Source: Enoplolaimus lenunculus (lineage: Eukaryota; Nematoda; Enoplea; Enoplida; Thoracostomopsidae). From it: a stretch of DNA of 64,000 bases. The position numbers were made by a program, and so were the translations under genes. Numbering within the stretch: position 1 is the first letter of the stretch; each line of letters opens with the position of its first letter. The stretch is taken from positions 186,001-250,000 of the forward strand of contig JASANG010002922.1 of NCBI GenBank assembly GCA_030248215.1, given 5' to 3'. Shown one piece after another: positions 1-14,303 of this stretch. The notes under the pieces were generated by a model. It was not told the origin of the DNA. It was given only the letters and a program-made list of their open reading frames with translations, and ran no database searches.

Positions 1-394
1 ACTTTTTCTGCAAAATAAGCCAAGAAAATGGAGCCAAGAAGTTTTCAATAAAGATTACATCACGATGCTGGTCCTCTGTTTCAACCCGGTGACCCTATTC
101 CTGAATAAGTATAGAACCTATAACCAGTTAGCGATAAATTTCACACCGACGACTTCTGATTTCACACCGACAACTTCTGCAATTGCGGTCTGGTTTGAAA
201 ACTACAAGACGAATTACAAACTGGTGATAGGTGCTACACACTTAACAACACAGACCACGATAACAAGATAACAGACTAAATATTCACATCAGTCTTCAAT
301 AAGCCACACAAACTATTCTGAATAGTCAATTGCCCCCTTCTAATTACATATTCGCAAATCATAAGGGTGGCGTTACATATACTTTTTTTACTAT
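1..394. other. Sequence 3' of the CLEC16A last exon
   Basis: AT-rich, no open frame with recognisable similarity. Around 210-245 it carries the CTGGTGATAGGTGCTACACAC motif end of a dispersed repeat, seen again near 42590-42630 and, diverged, near 20545, 22735 and 30020. If CLEC16A has further C-terminal exons they must lie here or left of the window; I see none here. Confidence 0.4.
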
Positions 395-3300
395 TTAATC
401 GCCGTCGTCCAGCGTCTCAGGTGCCGCTTGGATTTCGTTCGGCACTGTGCGGTAACGCACGTGATTTGTCGTACAGCACCACATAACATCAAATAAACAA
501 ATAATTTTTAGTTGAGGCGCCGGCCGATACCAGACGTCGCCTTAGGAGGAGTACAACTTAGACATGCTTAATCCACTAGCATTACACTCAGTGGCTTTTC
601 AATGAAGTTTCTTGTAATTAAAATAGTTGATATACCTCAATAAATTATCCACAGAAACACTCGCTACTCAAAATGCCACTTACTTAAATTCAAACTATCA
701 TTAACGTTGACAATATCATCGGTTTGCATTAACGGCAATTTTGAATCCGTTTCATTGTTCAATTGAAGCAACAACGCACGCAAACACAGATAGACACGAA
801 TTGCCTGAAACAAAAAAATGACTATTCTTTGTAACTCAGTATTGAAAATTCAGTTTATCAGAGTAAATACTCGTAACGACCAATACACATACTTGATATT
901 GTAGAAATGCGTTTCGAATAACAACCACTCGCACCTCATCTGGCGGCCCGGTAACCTTTCAACTATAGAATTCTGCCATGTTCCGAATGGTTTTTATCAG
1001 TGAACTTCACAAAAATGCAACAGATTGCATTCAGAACAAAATGCACCCAGAGCGTAACTTTGTGTTTTTCTCACCTCCCCACTAAAAACTTCGTTTTAAA
1101 TTTTATCTAACTTATTATTGGTATATACTGTATTTTCGTGTCAATTCCTCATACAGAACAGCTAGTGTCAATTCAACATACAGAACAGCTATATAAATAA
1201 GCAAATACCACAACCTTTGTCGACACATAGACCACCACATAAACCTACGATCTTTTAACTGAGGTTAGATACTGATTAGAAATTTTTGAATCATACTTTC
1301 TTGAGGCTAATTAAGAGTTGAACAATAGTAATTACATGGACACACCCCACATTACACCTCTCAAGTTGGGATATTTGTTGCTGCTTGGTTTTTCTAACCA
1401 ACACACAATTGCCGTCAAATATAACAATAATGGTCCACGTTCACGACACCCACAATCATACCAGAACCCATATACCTTTGCAAAGCTCTGATTTCCACAG
1501 CAAATTGAGCTCATATATTCCAAATTTAGACACCGTTCTTACCCGTCGACACTGTTCATGATCGCCACATGGGAGCCGCTTTTGAAAATCAAGACCCGAC
1601 AATGGTGTTGATACCGGCGGTACCAAAAAATAAACATCCGAGCTTAAAAACGCGATACTCCAATTGCGACTACGCTAAAACATAACAATGCCGCAATTCA
1701 TAGCCGGCAAACCTTTTGAGCACTCAAGACATGCAACAAGACCGATATTCTCAAATTAGCACAACTCCTGCTGGAGGGCTGGTTTTCCAAGAGTTGCAGC
1801 TAATGAGCGAACACCTAAACACTGGCCTATCAAATTCTAGGGTGCATCCAACAGAACGCGGGTTATTAATCTTATATTTTTAACAATTATCACTTAAACT
1901 CCAAGTAATTTCTACCAGCAAAAGTGCTTCAGCAAATGTAAATTCAAGCTAGTAAACTCGGTGGAGAGATGATTTTAGCATAGCCAAAAATTAGCGAAGC
2001 AGACAGTATCCTAACAAACTATAGCAACGCTGCACCTAAGCTTTCAGACACATCAGTCTTCGATTCTAGAGCCATGCATCGTATTTTAAAAATTTAATTT
2101 CACAAACGGTAAAACAACCCAAATACATACCTTATACGTATTGTGTTCGTCTTCGAAAAAATCAAGAAACAAATCTTCTTTCTAAAAATTAAAAAAGCCA
2201 TAAAGTATGATTTCTAAGCTTTCAGACTGAAACGTGTCACATTCAACAATACATCCGCTAGTAATTTGCATGATCTGGCTAACAAAAAAATAAAACCTTT
2301 ACGTTTTGATATAATGTAAACGACCATATTTTGAATTAAAAACGTAAATGAAATCCCTACAAAATTAACCAAAAACTAACCTGAAAATACTGTTGTAGAC
2401 TTCGAATTGATTGCTCCCAAATTTGATATAACATCGCTAAATGATCGTCTTTCAATTGCGCAGAACTACCAACGAGATCTTCGAGCACACGGCATGCAAG
2501 CTCGACCGTCCAGATACGCACCTGATTATCTAAAACAAATAAGGGAGACGTCAAGTATAGAACCACAATTACAAACCGTATGGTTACGTGAACCTATAAA
2601 ATTAGCGCACTGTTAGCGCTGTTACTTCATTTTCAATTCAAAGCATGTTCAAGCAAAATGTTAGCAACTTGGCAAATTCTGTACACAAAGAATATTAAAG
2701 ATAAGTGCTGCGTTAAGTGCCAACCCCACTCCGATAATTGGGAAAACTATTTTACCAACTGCACAAAAGTTTTCGGACGTATAATTCACCTATATTGCAT
2801 ACTCCTCTTGCATTTCGCACGACCAATCTTGAGTGGGCCTTCGCGGAAGTGCAACCGGGTTCAACAGTAGGAATTTGATTAGTGGGGGACCTATTTAGAC
2901 AGCATCTGAGACAAAAATCAGGGGCTAAAAACTTTTTAGGTTTGATAAATTTTGCGTATTTTAACAGAATTTTGCTTAGATTATGTATGCTAACTCGTGT
3001 TTTTGTTTTCATGTTTTGGGGCTGAGCATGGCGGATTTGTCCAAGTGGGAGGATAACGAAATACAAACTCCTATCGAATGTCATCACCAACTCTTGATAC
3101 TACCAAGAGTCATTGTTGACTTTGGATAAGAGTACGCAACTTAAAAACCTAATTTCGCGCGGCACTATCTCAAAGCTTTAAAAGCATCATAAAGGATAGA
3201 GGGCGGTAAAAACGCAGCGCCTGTGTTGAAACTACTAACCTCGCTCAGAGCTGCATCGTAAAATCAACAACAAACGGTTAATAACCTCCTCGTTGTAAGT

Positions 3301-6300
3301 CATCGCTTCCGATTGAGGATTAGTTGCCTGGAAAATACATTTAAATGATATAACTTTCGAAATCTAACATCCAATTTCAGATTAGACACCAAAACAAACA
3401 TGTGAACAACATTTCCTCCGGAACGGTAGAGGTTGTTTGAAAATTTTGCGTTTTACTGTGGTTCGAATACACTTTAAATTAGTTGTAATACCTGCAACTT
3501 TGAAAAATAATTTTAGCTGCTGATAAAATCAAAAATATACTCACAGAGAAATTCTATTCAAAATTTAACTGATCCTCGACTGATCCTGCTCACCTGTTTT
3601 TCTGGCATCTTAATCCCACTGCTTTCCAGAAGCGCATTATCGATTCCTAAAATTCCATCACGTGATAGATCAAACCAATCAGTGAGTTTAGATAAACCTC
3701 ATACAGTGTAACAGCAACAAATATACTAAGCAAAAAAGACATTCTGCCAATACCTGTTAGCCGACGTATCTAAAACGATAACCACGTCGAAACCGCTTAA
3801 TACTTTAATCAACTAACAACACACAGTTTGAAAATTTCCCAAGCAACCATAAAGTTTCCAAAAATCATAAATTCCTCCGTTTCACCTCTTCGAAATTTGT
3901 AATCCAACATATTACCTTATCGAGTTCTTAGACATCGACGAGACCCATTATATCATAAGCTAAATAACATCAATTACAAAAAGTAAAGATAAAAAAACCG
4001 TTACGCACTCACTAACCTTTGTTATGAATAATAGCATATAATAAACACAAAGTATAAAACGTGGCATGATCAGTCGCAGACGCATTTAACGTCGTCAAAA
4101 TTGCACAATACAGTGGTCTGAAAGAATTAAAAAATCAAATTTAAAACGAATAGAGCAAGTGTAACCGATCGATCGAAGAAAAGCAAAAATAGTAAACAGA
4201 AGCTTTTACAAAACAACTACCTCAAGGTTGCATAGACGATTTAAAGTTCTATTACGCGTTACGTTTTACTCTGGGAAAACAGTATTGACATACCCAAAAA
4301 CGCTAAGTACAATATACAATTTATGCCGTGAATACTAATTTTAAATACTCGAGGAAAACGGTACTAATCCAACCAAATGCCATTGAAACAATTACAAAAT
4401 TATTTACTTTTATCTGATTGAATACGACTGTCCGTCCTACTTAGTTACCTGCTAACTTGTGGAAAATCTTCACTTTCGTCGGTTTCACCTGCTCTAATTT
4501 GTAGCCGTTGCATTTTCTCTTCGTCCGTACAATTTTCGTTCGGCCCATCTAAACGAACAGCTCGTATTCTTAACACTGTGTGCAGCGCCGATCACCAATT
4601 TGGTGATAGGTCATGCAGCTTTCGAACCATTAAATGTTAAGCTTCGAAATTCACAATATTTTTTCAGTTGCTTTGTCCTACTTTGTGCCATGCTTTAGCT
4701 AATTCGATTTGAAAACTTCACGGTAGGCGATAACGAATTTATCTTTAACTGTCCACAATTTTATCTTTACCTTTCGCTATATACCTGCGCTTCTGCAATT
4801 TAAAATCGGCTAATTAAACAATATACCTGCGCCACGCTTGTATTGCTGGTGTTGCGATACCAACTGTTTCGGTGACAATAGCACCTCTGCAGGAGAATTC
4901 GCACCCTCATCTTGCACAATCTACAAAAAACGTTCATCTAAAACTTTAAAATGAATTTAGGTGTAGTTGATAATCTACCACAAAAACAACCACCACGACA
5001 TATAATACGCAGCAAATTCACAGCATCGCGACAACTTTTGCTACGCTAACGTTTCAGGTTGCAATCAAGGGCGTAGCCACCGGTGGGTGGGTTGTTAGCG
5101 TCAAAAACTTCTTTGCGATTGTTGTTAAAAACGTCGTTAAATATTGTTCCGTAACCTCCTTCTCCTGTCCGAAATCCTCGCAAACCTGGTGGCTGCAATC
5201 TAGCATATCAGTATAAATACGAATGACTGTTGATAAACAACCATACGAAAATATAATTTAAAACAAAAGCGAACTAGTGAAATAAAATTGGTAATCTACA
5301 AAATTTTCGTCATTAGCTCATTCGATGGTTTCAGTGATCTAACGTTTTTAGCTGAGTCCGCATCAAACATCAAAACGGCAAAACATTCTGTATTACAGAT
5401 AATGAAAGCTTAAACAATTAAACATAAAAGTAAAAGCAAAAACACGTCGTTACCGCTTTTTGGGGACTAAGGCTTGCCAGAAAGATGGAACTATCGCCGT
5501 ACAAAAGCATATGTGCCAATTGATCAACCAAAGGCTGATGTGAAACAATAATAAACACCTGAAACTACAGAAACACAATAAAACAAAAATAACCTAATTT
5601 AGAATACTAACATATTGACAAACCATCAAAACAAAACATTGCAATGGTGTAAAACTCAAGCCTAGCGGCTCGTACTGCAAAAAAACAGGCAGAAATGAAA
5701 TCTTCAAGGGGTGTGCGGCGAGATGGATTACATTCTGCAAATATGAACCTACGACCACTTCATTGGTGCAAATTTGTAGCTATATTAATATCCAATGTTC
5801 AGAAATTTATGGTTCGTATCGTAAATCTCACCTGTGACAGCAAAAACAAAGCCACCACCATAGACACGTGTATTCCGTCAATCTGAAAATAATGAAACTA
5901 AGTCAACATAGTGCGCTTTTAACAATAAATTCATATCAACAAAAGTCGATGATAACTCTTAGACAAGAGTGTGCAACCAAGATATTTTGCATAGTGACCA
6001 CATTTATTCCGTAGTACTAAGAAAAATTGCAACAACAATATTGATAAATACACACTCAACCATGCAACGAATGCAAATATACACCCTATATCTATCAAAG
6101 CTTAGAATAAATAATCAAATTAAACTAAAACGTTTTTCACTAACAAATATATTCGGAACCAACGAGCCGAGACAAATTCGCAAAAACAGCTTGCGTATCA
6201 GTTGATCGGTGAGTACAACGTTGAGGCTGTGAATATTGAGACACAAAATGTCGTTCACATAGTGAATATGATCCAAGTATTCTGCGACCAAAACTACCAG

Positions 6301-8934
6301 TTTATCAACGGCACCATAGCTATAACATTGAACATATTGTTAGGCGCTACCAGAATTCAACCGGATACCAATAATACCGAGCTGTATATTTTGGTGATAA
6401 ATAACAGTATCATATAAAGTTATGATATACTTTTCTGCCATAAATACCCGGAAAAGTAAAATACCGGAACCGGATGTCAATTGCTTGCCAGAATCCGGAC
6501 ATTCGGTTGTAACGCCAACCGCCAGAAACTATATCAACAATAAACTATGCTGACCAGTGTCAAGACAACAAAAAATATTGACATACTCGTTCGCGTCAGC
6601 TTGAGCAACGATATCCACATCAATAATGTGGTTGCATATAAACCATACGAGATTCGAAAAGTATGGCGCCGCAGTTCGATCACAAATGAACTTGATCATT
6701 GCTTCGTCGTCGACTATAACAACAAGACTATAGTAACAGATAGAAAGGTAGACGTATATTCAGAAAGAAAATGGTACAGATAAGATTCAGAAAGAATGAC
6801 ATTCGTGCACCAAATTCTATATCAAATACTGCGTCCAAAAGCCATCTATTAAGCCTGATAACTTTATAATTTCTATTACTCAAAAATTTGCTCGTTGCAG
6901 TAATTTGTCCAATAGCAATAATAACAAAACGACAACAATAGTATCACACATAAAGTGTAAGTGAAAGCACGCTGAAACGAATTAGCTCTCATCCAGTGTA
7001 AAAAAACTCAATTAAATGATTTGCTAACACTAGAAATCTCACAATTTGTTTATTTCCAAACTACGTTACACACATCTGCTTGAAAATGAATATAATACAG
7101 CTAGGCCAACCGGTGAAAAGAAAAAGAAAACTAAATTGATCATTACCATTTTGTTAGACGGGTATTAAAAGCTGCAACGTGATTGTCAAATCAATACCCA
7201 AACATACCTCCATACACATTAAGAGTTAGGGTTCGAACAGCAATGCGTACCATACTTTCTGAATGATTGAAAAATTTGATCGCTTCTGTGTACAAAGGAA
7301 AATCATTCGTATGCTACAACAATTAACATAAAACTATTAGCATTTACAGCTTCTATGCTTCCTGTAAACGGATACAAAAATACACTATGCTCAATACCAA
7401 AAGAAGCAACACATACATCTCGTCATCAGATAAGGCGTAGTCAATAAAGTTGAGGATGAAATTAAACCCACCTTGTGTTTTTATTTAGGATTTTTAGTAA
7501 CTTTTCAAACAGGAAGACAAGAGACCCACCCGTGGAGATTGTTATATAACGCACCAAACCAACTGTCCAAAATACTGGCTACGCACTGATTTCTCTTACT
7601 ATTTATGAAATAAACAACATCATCAATTTTCGAGTAACCAGATTAATACATACTCGCAGAGTGATATTAGTAGGAGGTTTAAAAGACAAACTGGGCACTG
7701 CTATTACAAACATCACAGTACCTTGGCCGTGGCCTAAAGACCCAACGCGTTAAACTATATACCTCATTGAAGAAGAAATGAACAGTATTGGTATTCAGCT
7801 TCATTGATAACGTTTTGAGGAACGAAATGTAATATGCTAAGATCTGAAAAAACGTCATTTATAAACGTAATATTAAGCGTAAAAGCACACCTGGACCGCT
7901 AGTACTCGTAACAAACATGTCCCTCATGCTTCATTCAAGCAAAATGAAACTAATTTCAATTTCAGTAAATCATGACGGAATGTGTGCGCCAATCACAATA
8001 AAAAAACAAACATAAGGTTCCCAAGTTTATAAATACAATAAGAAATATTTCATGTCAAAATAATACTAACCTCTTCGTCTGAGAAATCGAATCTGTGAGT
8101 TATTATTGAATTGATGTGGTTATTCGACAGAAGATAATCTAAAAAAATATCAAAAACGTATTCCTTTATAAAAAACTTCTGCTTAGCACAGATTTTATGT
8201 GAGGATTTCGCCTTCGACATGATATTTACTTAAGTATTGTAATACAAAAGTACACGAGCGTAAGCTAACTTACAGCCCAGGATCAGTTACTTACACAACG
8301 AAGTTGCATGGCGAATATTCTCAAACAAAATATTCAACGTTTGCAACAACTGTGTACACACGTATCGGCCGGATTTCTGTTTCATAATCCGTAGAAAAAA
8401 TGAAATCATATTCTTTTCGAGAAAGAAACTGAAACATAAATAAAATACAATTACGGATGCACCGTTCGTCAGCGCTGGGTATTACACGCGAACTAAGCGA
8501 GTATGATGCCGCGCGAAGATGGACAGCGATGGACGGCGCCGCACAAATATAGCGTCACCCTTACTGGGAAAGCGAACATTTCACCAAATTGAAAACACAC
8601 ACGCGCATTCGCACAAGATTATCCTTACACCTGATTCACAAACTAAAACCCATGCCCAAACACTAACAAAGATAGAAAAATTACCGCAGAAGACATCTAT
8701 TAAAATATTTCTAAATTTATTTCTCACGGTTGACTGTAATATTTAAACTAAAATGAAAATCTTGTTACATCTATATTATATATGTGTGTGAGCAACATTA
8801 CGTACTCAAAAACACTGCTGTCGTTCTGATCGCCCCAAATCAAAATTTCCGATATCGAGCGCAGCGCTTCGACAAGAATCCCGCGATTTTGCTCCGTAAC
8901 TGTTGTGTTCTTCGATAAAACGCCATAAAGATAT
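395..8934 (-). CDS. CLEC16A: CLEC16A / ema / gop-1 orthologue, 20 exons, first exon missing
   Basis: Endosome-lysosome and mitophagy regulator; despite its name it has no lectin domain. Exons in coding order: 8934-8806, 8428-8295, 8138-8071, 7843-7763, 7313-7208, 6713-6587, 6319-6145, 5882-5832, 5558-5454, 5192-5051, 4910-4827, 4548-4449, 4117-4017, 3646-3594, 3327-3240, 2529-2381, 2181-2131, 1674-1543, 804-684, 540-395 (TAA). All splice phases agree and give 713 codons plus stop. The FPL domain starts with [20 protein letters not shown] and [15 protein letters not shown], then [20 protein letters not shown] and [17 protein letters not shown]. Later landmarks are [27 protein letters not shown] and [20 protein letters not shown], all close to vertebrate CLEC16A. 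The exon that should hold the initiator Met (about 25 residues) was not found upstream. The start of exon 4910 could also be 4920. The last exon does not match the vertebrate C-terminal half, so it may be a short or alternative end with more exons left of the window. Confidence 0.94.
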
Positions 8935-9129
8935 CTAAAAAGAAAGCGGACATAAAAATATGGACGTGAAAAATAGATAAACAATCAACCGAATTTAGAC
9001 AACATGATCTGAAGCCATTCCCACGTACATTAATTAGGATTAAATCCTCACACTGATAGAAAAATTATCGAAAATTTTAAAGCTCATAACATTACACGTA
9101 CGATATATTTTACTTTGGTATAAAAAACC

Positions 9130-10035
9130 AGTCATAGTGGGACTATATACGTGTATTGAGTGAAGCTCGAACACACTTAAGCAGTTAAGCTAATATGCAA
9201 ATTAGTTACTAGCTAACTATTCATTTATTGGTTTTGGAGGTTTGTAAACAATTTATCCAGATTCCTCGCACTAAAAACCGTTCAACAACCCTAATAATTT
9301 GAGAAATAATTTAAAAAGCCATTATTTTGGCTTATCCTTTAAGCAAAATATATGCAAATTAGCTATTCGCTAACTCTTCGATAATTAGTTTTGAAGGTTT
9401 GTAGACAATTTATTCAGATTTAGCGCACGAAAAAACCGATTATTGCTGAAATTAGATTGCTTGTAACCATAATAATTAGTGAAATTGCAAAAACGCTTAA
9501 TTTAGGCTTATCAATTATGCTTATATGCAAATTAGCTATTAGCTAACTATTCAAATATCGGCTTTGGAGGTTTGTACACAATTGCTTCAAATTCCTCGCA
9601 CTTGAACACCCTTTAGTGCTGAAATTATATTGCTTTTAACCTTAATAATTATTGAAATATTGTAAAAAGTCCTAATTTAGGCTTATAAAACTTTGCTAAT
9701 ATGCAAATTATCTATCAGCTAACTACTCAATTATCGGTTTGAAGCTTTGTAAACAGTCAATGCAGCTTCCTCGCCCCAAAAACTCTTTAATGCTGAAATT
9801 AGATTGCTTGTAACTGTAATTAGTAAAACAATGTAGAAAGTCCTAATTTAGGCTAAACTAATTGTGCAAATTAGTCCGTAGCTAATAAACAGCTTAAAAT
9901 TTTAAAACCCCATTGCGAGGTTAACACTTCAGGATAATTGGCTTTCAAACAAAAAAAAAGTTTATCAAAATTGGTTTAGCCGTTCTTGAGATTTTTTTCG
10001 ACGGACAGACGGACGGACGGACATCCACCTTTCGA
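9130..10035. repeat. Satellite-bearing element, family J copy 1 (units of about 160-175 bp)
   Basis: Four to five tandem units, each with TATGCAAATTAGCTATTAGC, a GGTTTGTA segment, TCCTCGCAC, and CCTAATTTAGGCTTA. Unit starts lie near 9195, 9353, 9525, 9701 and 9867. One end has AGTGGGACTA and GAAGCTCGAACACAC; the other has the conserved block TTTGATAAACTT (reverse strand here) and a GGAC tetranucleotide run at 10005-10023. The same modules occur in inverse order at 32335-32842, so this is a mobile family that carries its satellite inside defined ends. Confidence 0.8.
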
Positions 10036-13000
10036 CCCCAGAGTACAAAACATAAAAAGCTTGGCGATTCGCTCGGAGTTTCACTTCGCTTAATGAAACA
10101 TTATAATTTCTTGACTGTCTCGGAAATTCAGCTTATGTTCACTTGTAAAAGGCAGTTTTACAGTAATCGATAACAACACAAAATATTCAGAAGTATCTGA
10201 AAGTTTTACACCGGATACCGAAGCCGGATACGGTTGTCGTTTTTGCCGGATACAAAACTGAAACCAAATCTCTGTTCCGAGCGCTCCTTGGAAATATGTA
10301 TATACATGCGTCACGCACGATTTATATACTCTGCTAAAAAGCACTGCGAACGGCAACCAAACCTTAAATGATCCAAGTATAAAACTAGCTCACTTTAAAT
10401 ATTCAAGCGAGTGGGGATTTTTCGGTTTCCATAACCCAGAAGTAGATGACCACCGGTTCTTAAACATATCGCGTATGTACTACGTAAATAATTATTATAT
10501 ACATAAACTTTAACACCTTCAACCAAAAATGTCAATTCTAAAGCAGTAGCCGCCCTCTAATGTGCACCATCGGCATTAGCTGTTTTCGTCCCCCTGCGTC
10601 TGCTTGTAATATTGACTATATTCCGAGGCAAAACTTTTTCGAATTCTCATAAGAGCCCGTGAGCTGTCAGTGATAAAATCTAAAAAATTACTCTAAAAGT
10701 CTTAACCGGAGTATAGTTCGAACCTGTAAGTATGAGAGACAAGCTTGTGCGTTATGTGCACATGCAATATAGTGCAGTGCACTGTATGTATGATTTAAAG
10801 GGATAATTGTATATTTGCACTAGTGATTTCCCGATACCAAAATTTTTGCCGATGCCGATTCTATTTGGAAAATATGCCGATGCCAATTCCAACTTTAGAA
10901 CACTATGCTAAAGAACACATAGATAGGTTACCGCACTACATCAATATGCAAAAACTTAAACCCTAGCCAACATAAACGATTAGCAATTTTATGACAATGG
11001 TACATTCACCGATATATACCTCAGAAGTGAAATTGATAGCATTCCAACTGACTGTTATGTGCAAAAAGATCACTCATTTCTTTGCAGTGCCGATACTCAC
11101 GGAAAGTGGTGATTATTACTATTATTTCCGATGCCGATTAGTCCGCACATCCCTAATTTACACTTTTCAGCTAGATTACAAAGTGAAAACTTTCAAAACT
11201 CCAGTTCAAATTCCGATTAAACTTTAAAACGAATCGTAATTTGCATTAAATCGGAATACTAATCGGAATCAGAATTTTTCTTGCGCCCTGGTATAAGCTG
11301 TTGCAACGGAACCCATTGTAACCTGTAAAAACAAAGTTCAACTGATCATAGGATCATGTGAAAAAACCACTAGCCAAGTATCTTTAAGTTGCTCGCTTCT
11401 GGCATTTTTGTCAATATATATCAGCCGAATCTAGGTGTGTGTCGTGTGTGAAGATTTTAATTTCGGATATTTCATCCATACGAATAAATTTGATATAGTA
11501 CTGTTAAGTGTGGCAAAACCGTCGGCACCCTTTGGCTGGGTTGCAGAAACATAAGTTTATTTTTACTGAAAACTCAGGATTTGACGCATGTCTAAGGTTC
11601 TCATTATGTTTTCTGCTGGCCAGTTAAGCTGATGATGACAGACACTGTACTAATTTATAGCTTCTAGTTGTGATTTGGTAGGTAGAATTCTTGAAGTTGA
11701 ACTGTGCTCTAAAACGTTTGCTTTTAAACTTTAAGACCAGCTAGCCGTAAGTTCGAATTCGATTTACGTCTAAGGTCGACATAAAAGTCACATCTTTACT
11801 ATCCAACTGTTAGCTGTGTTTAGCACGCTTAAATCCTTTTTAAGTTTTCTGTTATAAAAATGTAACAAAATTCAACGTTGAAATAATAGATTTAGTAACA
11901 ACAATGGCGGATCCATGTGGGGGCCACCCCGGCCGTGGTCCCCCCAAACAGCACCTCGACAAAAATTGTGTATATATACAGTGTCAATTGCTGTTCCATG
12001 CTGTTTATTTCTCTGGTTATACACTATAGTATATGCTGCTTATAATAAGCTGCCCTGGTATTTTAGAGCAGTCTCAGATGATTAGATGTTTTGTCGTCAC
12101 CAAGCACGGTGGCACTGAACCAATAATTTCACTAATTCCGAACCTTGGTTCTGAAATTAAAAGTAAATTTATATATTCTATAAAATCATCAGCGGCCAAT
12201 GCCAACAGAAAAAGCCAAAAAATATGCAGGTAACGGAAAGTGTGAATTTTGAAATATTGAGAAGAAAAATTCATTGAAAATAAATTGAAGTCCATAACCG
12301 CGAATGCAAAAACAATTTCCGAAAGAAGCAGGCTGTCCTAACTCAATCAAAAACAGAAACAGATGTTGCTGAAGGTCACTGGATTTTGCTTTTTCAAAAC
12401 TGAATTGTCTTCCGAATCCGAGCCTTTAAAATTGTGCCTGTTTGAAACCAAATCCGAACTTTTATGTTGCCACCCTAGATCTTTAAATTGCGTTCATGCG
12501 TTAGTTTTATTTGTGATTAATCTCAACTTGAACGAACGTAAAGAAGTCAATTTTATGGCAATAGTTCGTGGTTTGTGTGTGGGTCAAAAATAAGTTTATT
12601 ACCTGTGAAATTTTGCCCCATTTTGAGATCCAACACAGGCAGCTACAAGTGGGGAGGAACCTGCGGGAAAGGCAATTCCCCCTCGCTTTTTAAAAACGTA
12701 GGTATTTTGACTTCCCTTAAAAATTTTAGCACGTGTATCAATTTAGGTGCGTACCACGGTGCAACCGGAATTCCGGTGCCCATAGGGAAATCCAGTATTT
12801 TTTACTATCCCGTTCCGATAATAAATCCTGTATTTTTGGTATTAATTTTTCTCATTCGAAAATTTAATTGGGAAATTGCCGTTACGGCAATTGTCGTTTG
12901 TTCAATTGTCGCTTGGGCAATTGTTTGTTGGGCAATCGGTAGATCCCTAAATATGCTATGATATGCGGTTACCTAGAAATATAGCATTCGCCTTTTCGGC

Positions 13001-13487
13001 TTGAGTGTTAAAAGTAATGCTTTTATTTCAACCGCCACTGGCAGTTTTAATGAACCGTAAATTATACGTATTCATACTTTCCAAATATCCGTTTTAGTTA
13101 ATATTCTGTAGATCGCTATCGGTTTCCGTTATTTTTACTATCCGTTTGACTATTTTTAAAAAGCATGAACAAAGATAACTGTAAACATTGTCCACGACAC
13201 TTATATTGCACAAATCGAACAAAACAACCCGCATCTGTTGCGTGCTCGATATTACGCGGAATTTGATTCAATGTATTTAAATTCTTTCCTCTGAAAACAA
13301 GTACTGTTTAAAACACCTAGTATCGTTGAATTTCAACGTGAAACTTTTCAATGCTCAAAGTAAAACACGTTATATAAAGCTTTAACCAGGTCCAAACGTT
13401 TTGTGTTGTGTCTAATGTTTTTGTATAGAAATTATGTTTGTCTTCAATGTCACAATATACTTGGGCGCAGAGCGCTTTTTTGGCCCA
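10036..13487. other. Intergenic, no gene supported
   Basis: Holds CCGGATA-rich repeat debris (10200-10250), an inverted S1 tail (10730-10785), CCGATGCCGATT-type debris (10830-10890 and 11125-11160) and a GGTGCAACCGGAATTCCGG hAT-type remnant (12758-12800). Open frames here have no recognisable similarity and no splice context. Confidence 0.6.
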
Positions 13488-13645
13488 TGTTACTTTAAGG
13501 GGCGTCCAGGTTTCTGGTAGGTCCATAAAATAGAAGGTTTAGATTGTAGATTACATGTTTTGCTTAGGTTTAGGCTTAAGCTTAGGAACGCACTTTTGCT
13601 ACACTTTGGTTTAGGCTTAGGAATACGCTTAATCTACTGTTACGC
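13488..13645. mobile_element. MITE family D (TTAGGC type), copy 1
   Basis: Left GGCCCATGTTACTTTAAGGGG plus TTTCTGGTAGG; right AATCTACTGTTACGCC. Interior TTAGGCTTAAGC. Ends differ from family C after the shared GGCCCATGT. Confidence 0.68.
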
Positions 13646-14303
13646 CATTGACCGATTTTTTCAAAGACTGTTATGCAGGAGCTTAGCAGGACGGTGGAGG
13701 TATCAAATCTTAAACGAAATTCTACACAATCGAAGCAAACGAGAAGCAAGCAAAAATTTTGCGTTAATAAGTATTTTGTATTCTTGCGCGAAACCTTAGT
13801 TTTGGTGGCCATGTCACAGCGACAGGTTCGGAACAGCCATTCCCATACCCACCATTTAGAAGCCCCACCCCTAAAGGGGCCCCCACCCTAACTGGATAAA
13901 ACAAAAAACCGCCAATTTTTAAGTGCGTCTGGCTTCCCGATGGCGAGTTTGGGGCCAAAACCCTGGAGTTTGTGTGGATTACCCGCCCCTATCTGCTCCG
14001 GCACTACACCGCGATACTCCTATATTTTTCTAGGGGTGTCGACTGACACCTCAGACACCCCTGTTCCTGGGTGCCTGACAACACATTGTCTTTTGGGTCT
14101 TGCGGTGTCATATAAAAATTGTTTTATAAGCCATATCGCTGTTCCCACTTTTCCCAAACATATTTCACCATTTCAAATGGCTGAATTTAGATTTGACCCT
14201 CATTTTTTACTACAGGAACTTGTACTAAATTGTGGCTGCATATACGCCAACATGTGTCCTTTTAAGAAACTTAAACACCATAAGCCAACAACCTTTCTGC
14301 CTA

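Noticed and set aside
3905-3965. Possible extra CLEC16A exon with a GTAATA donor
   Set aside because: All frames compatible with the neighbouring phases meet a stop, and the flanking exons join in phase without it.
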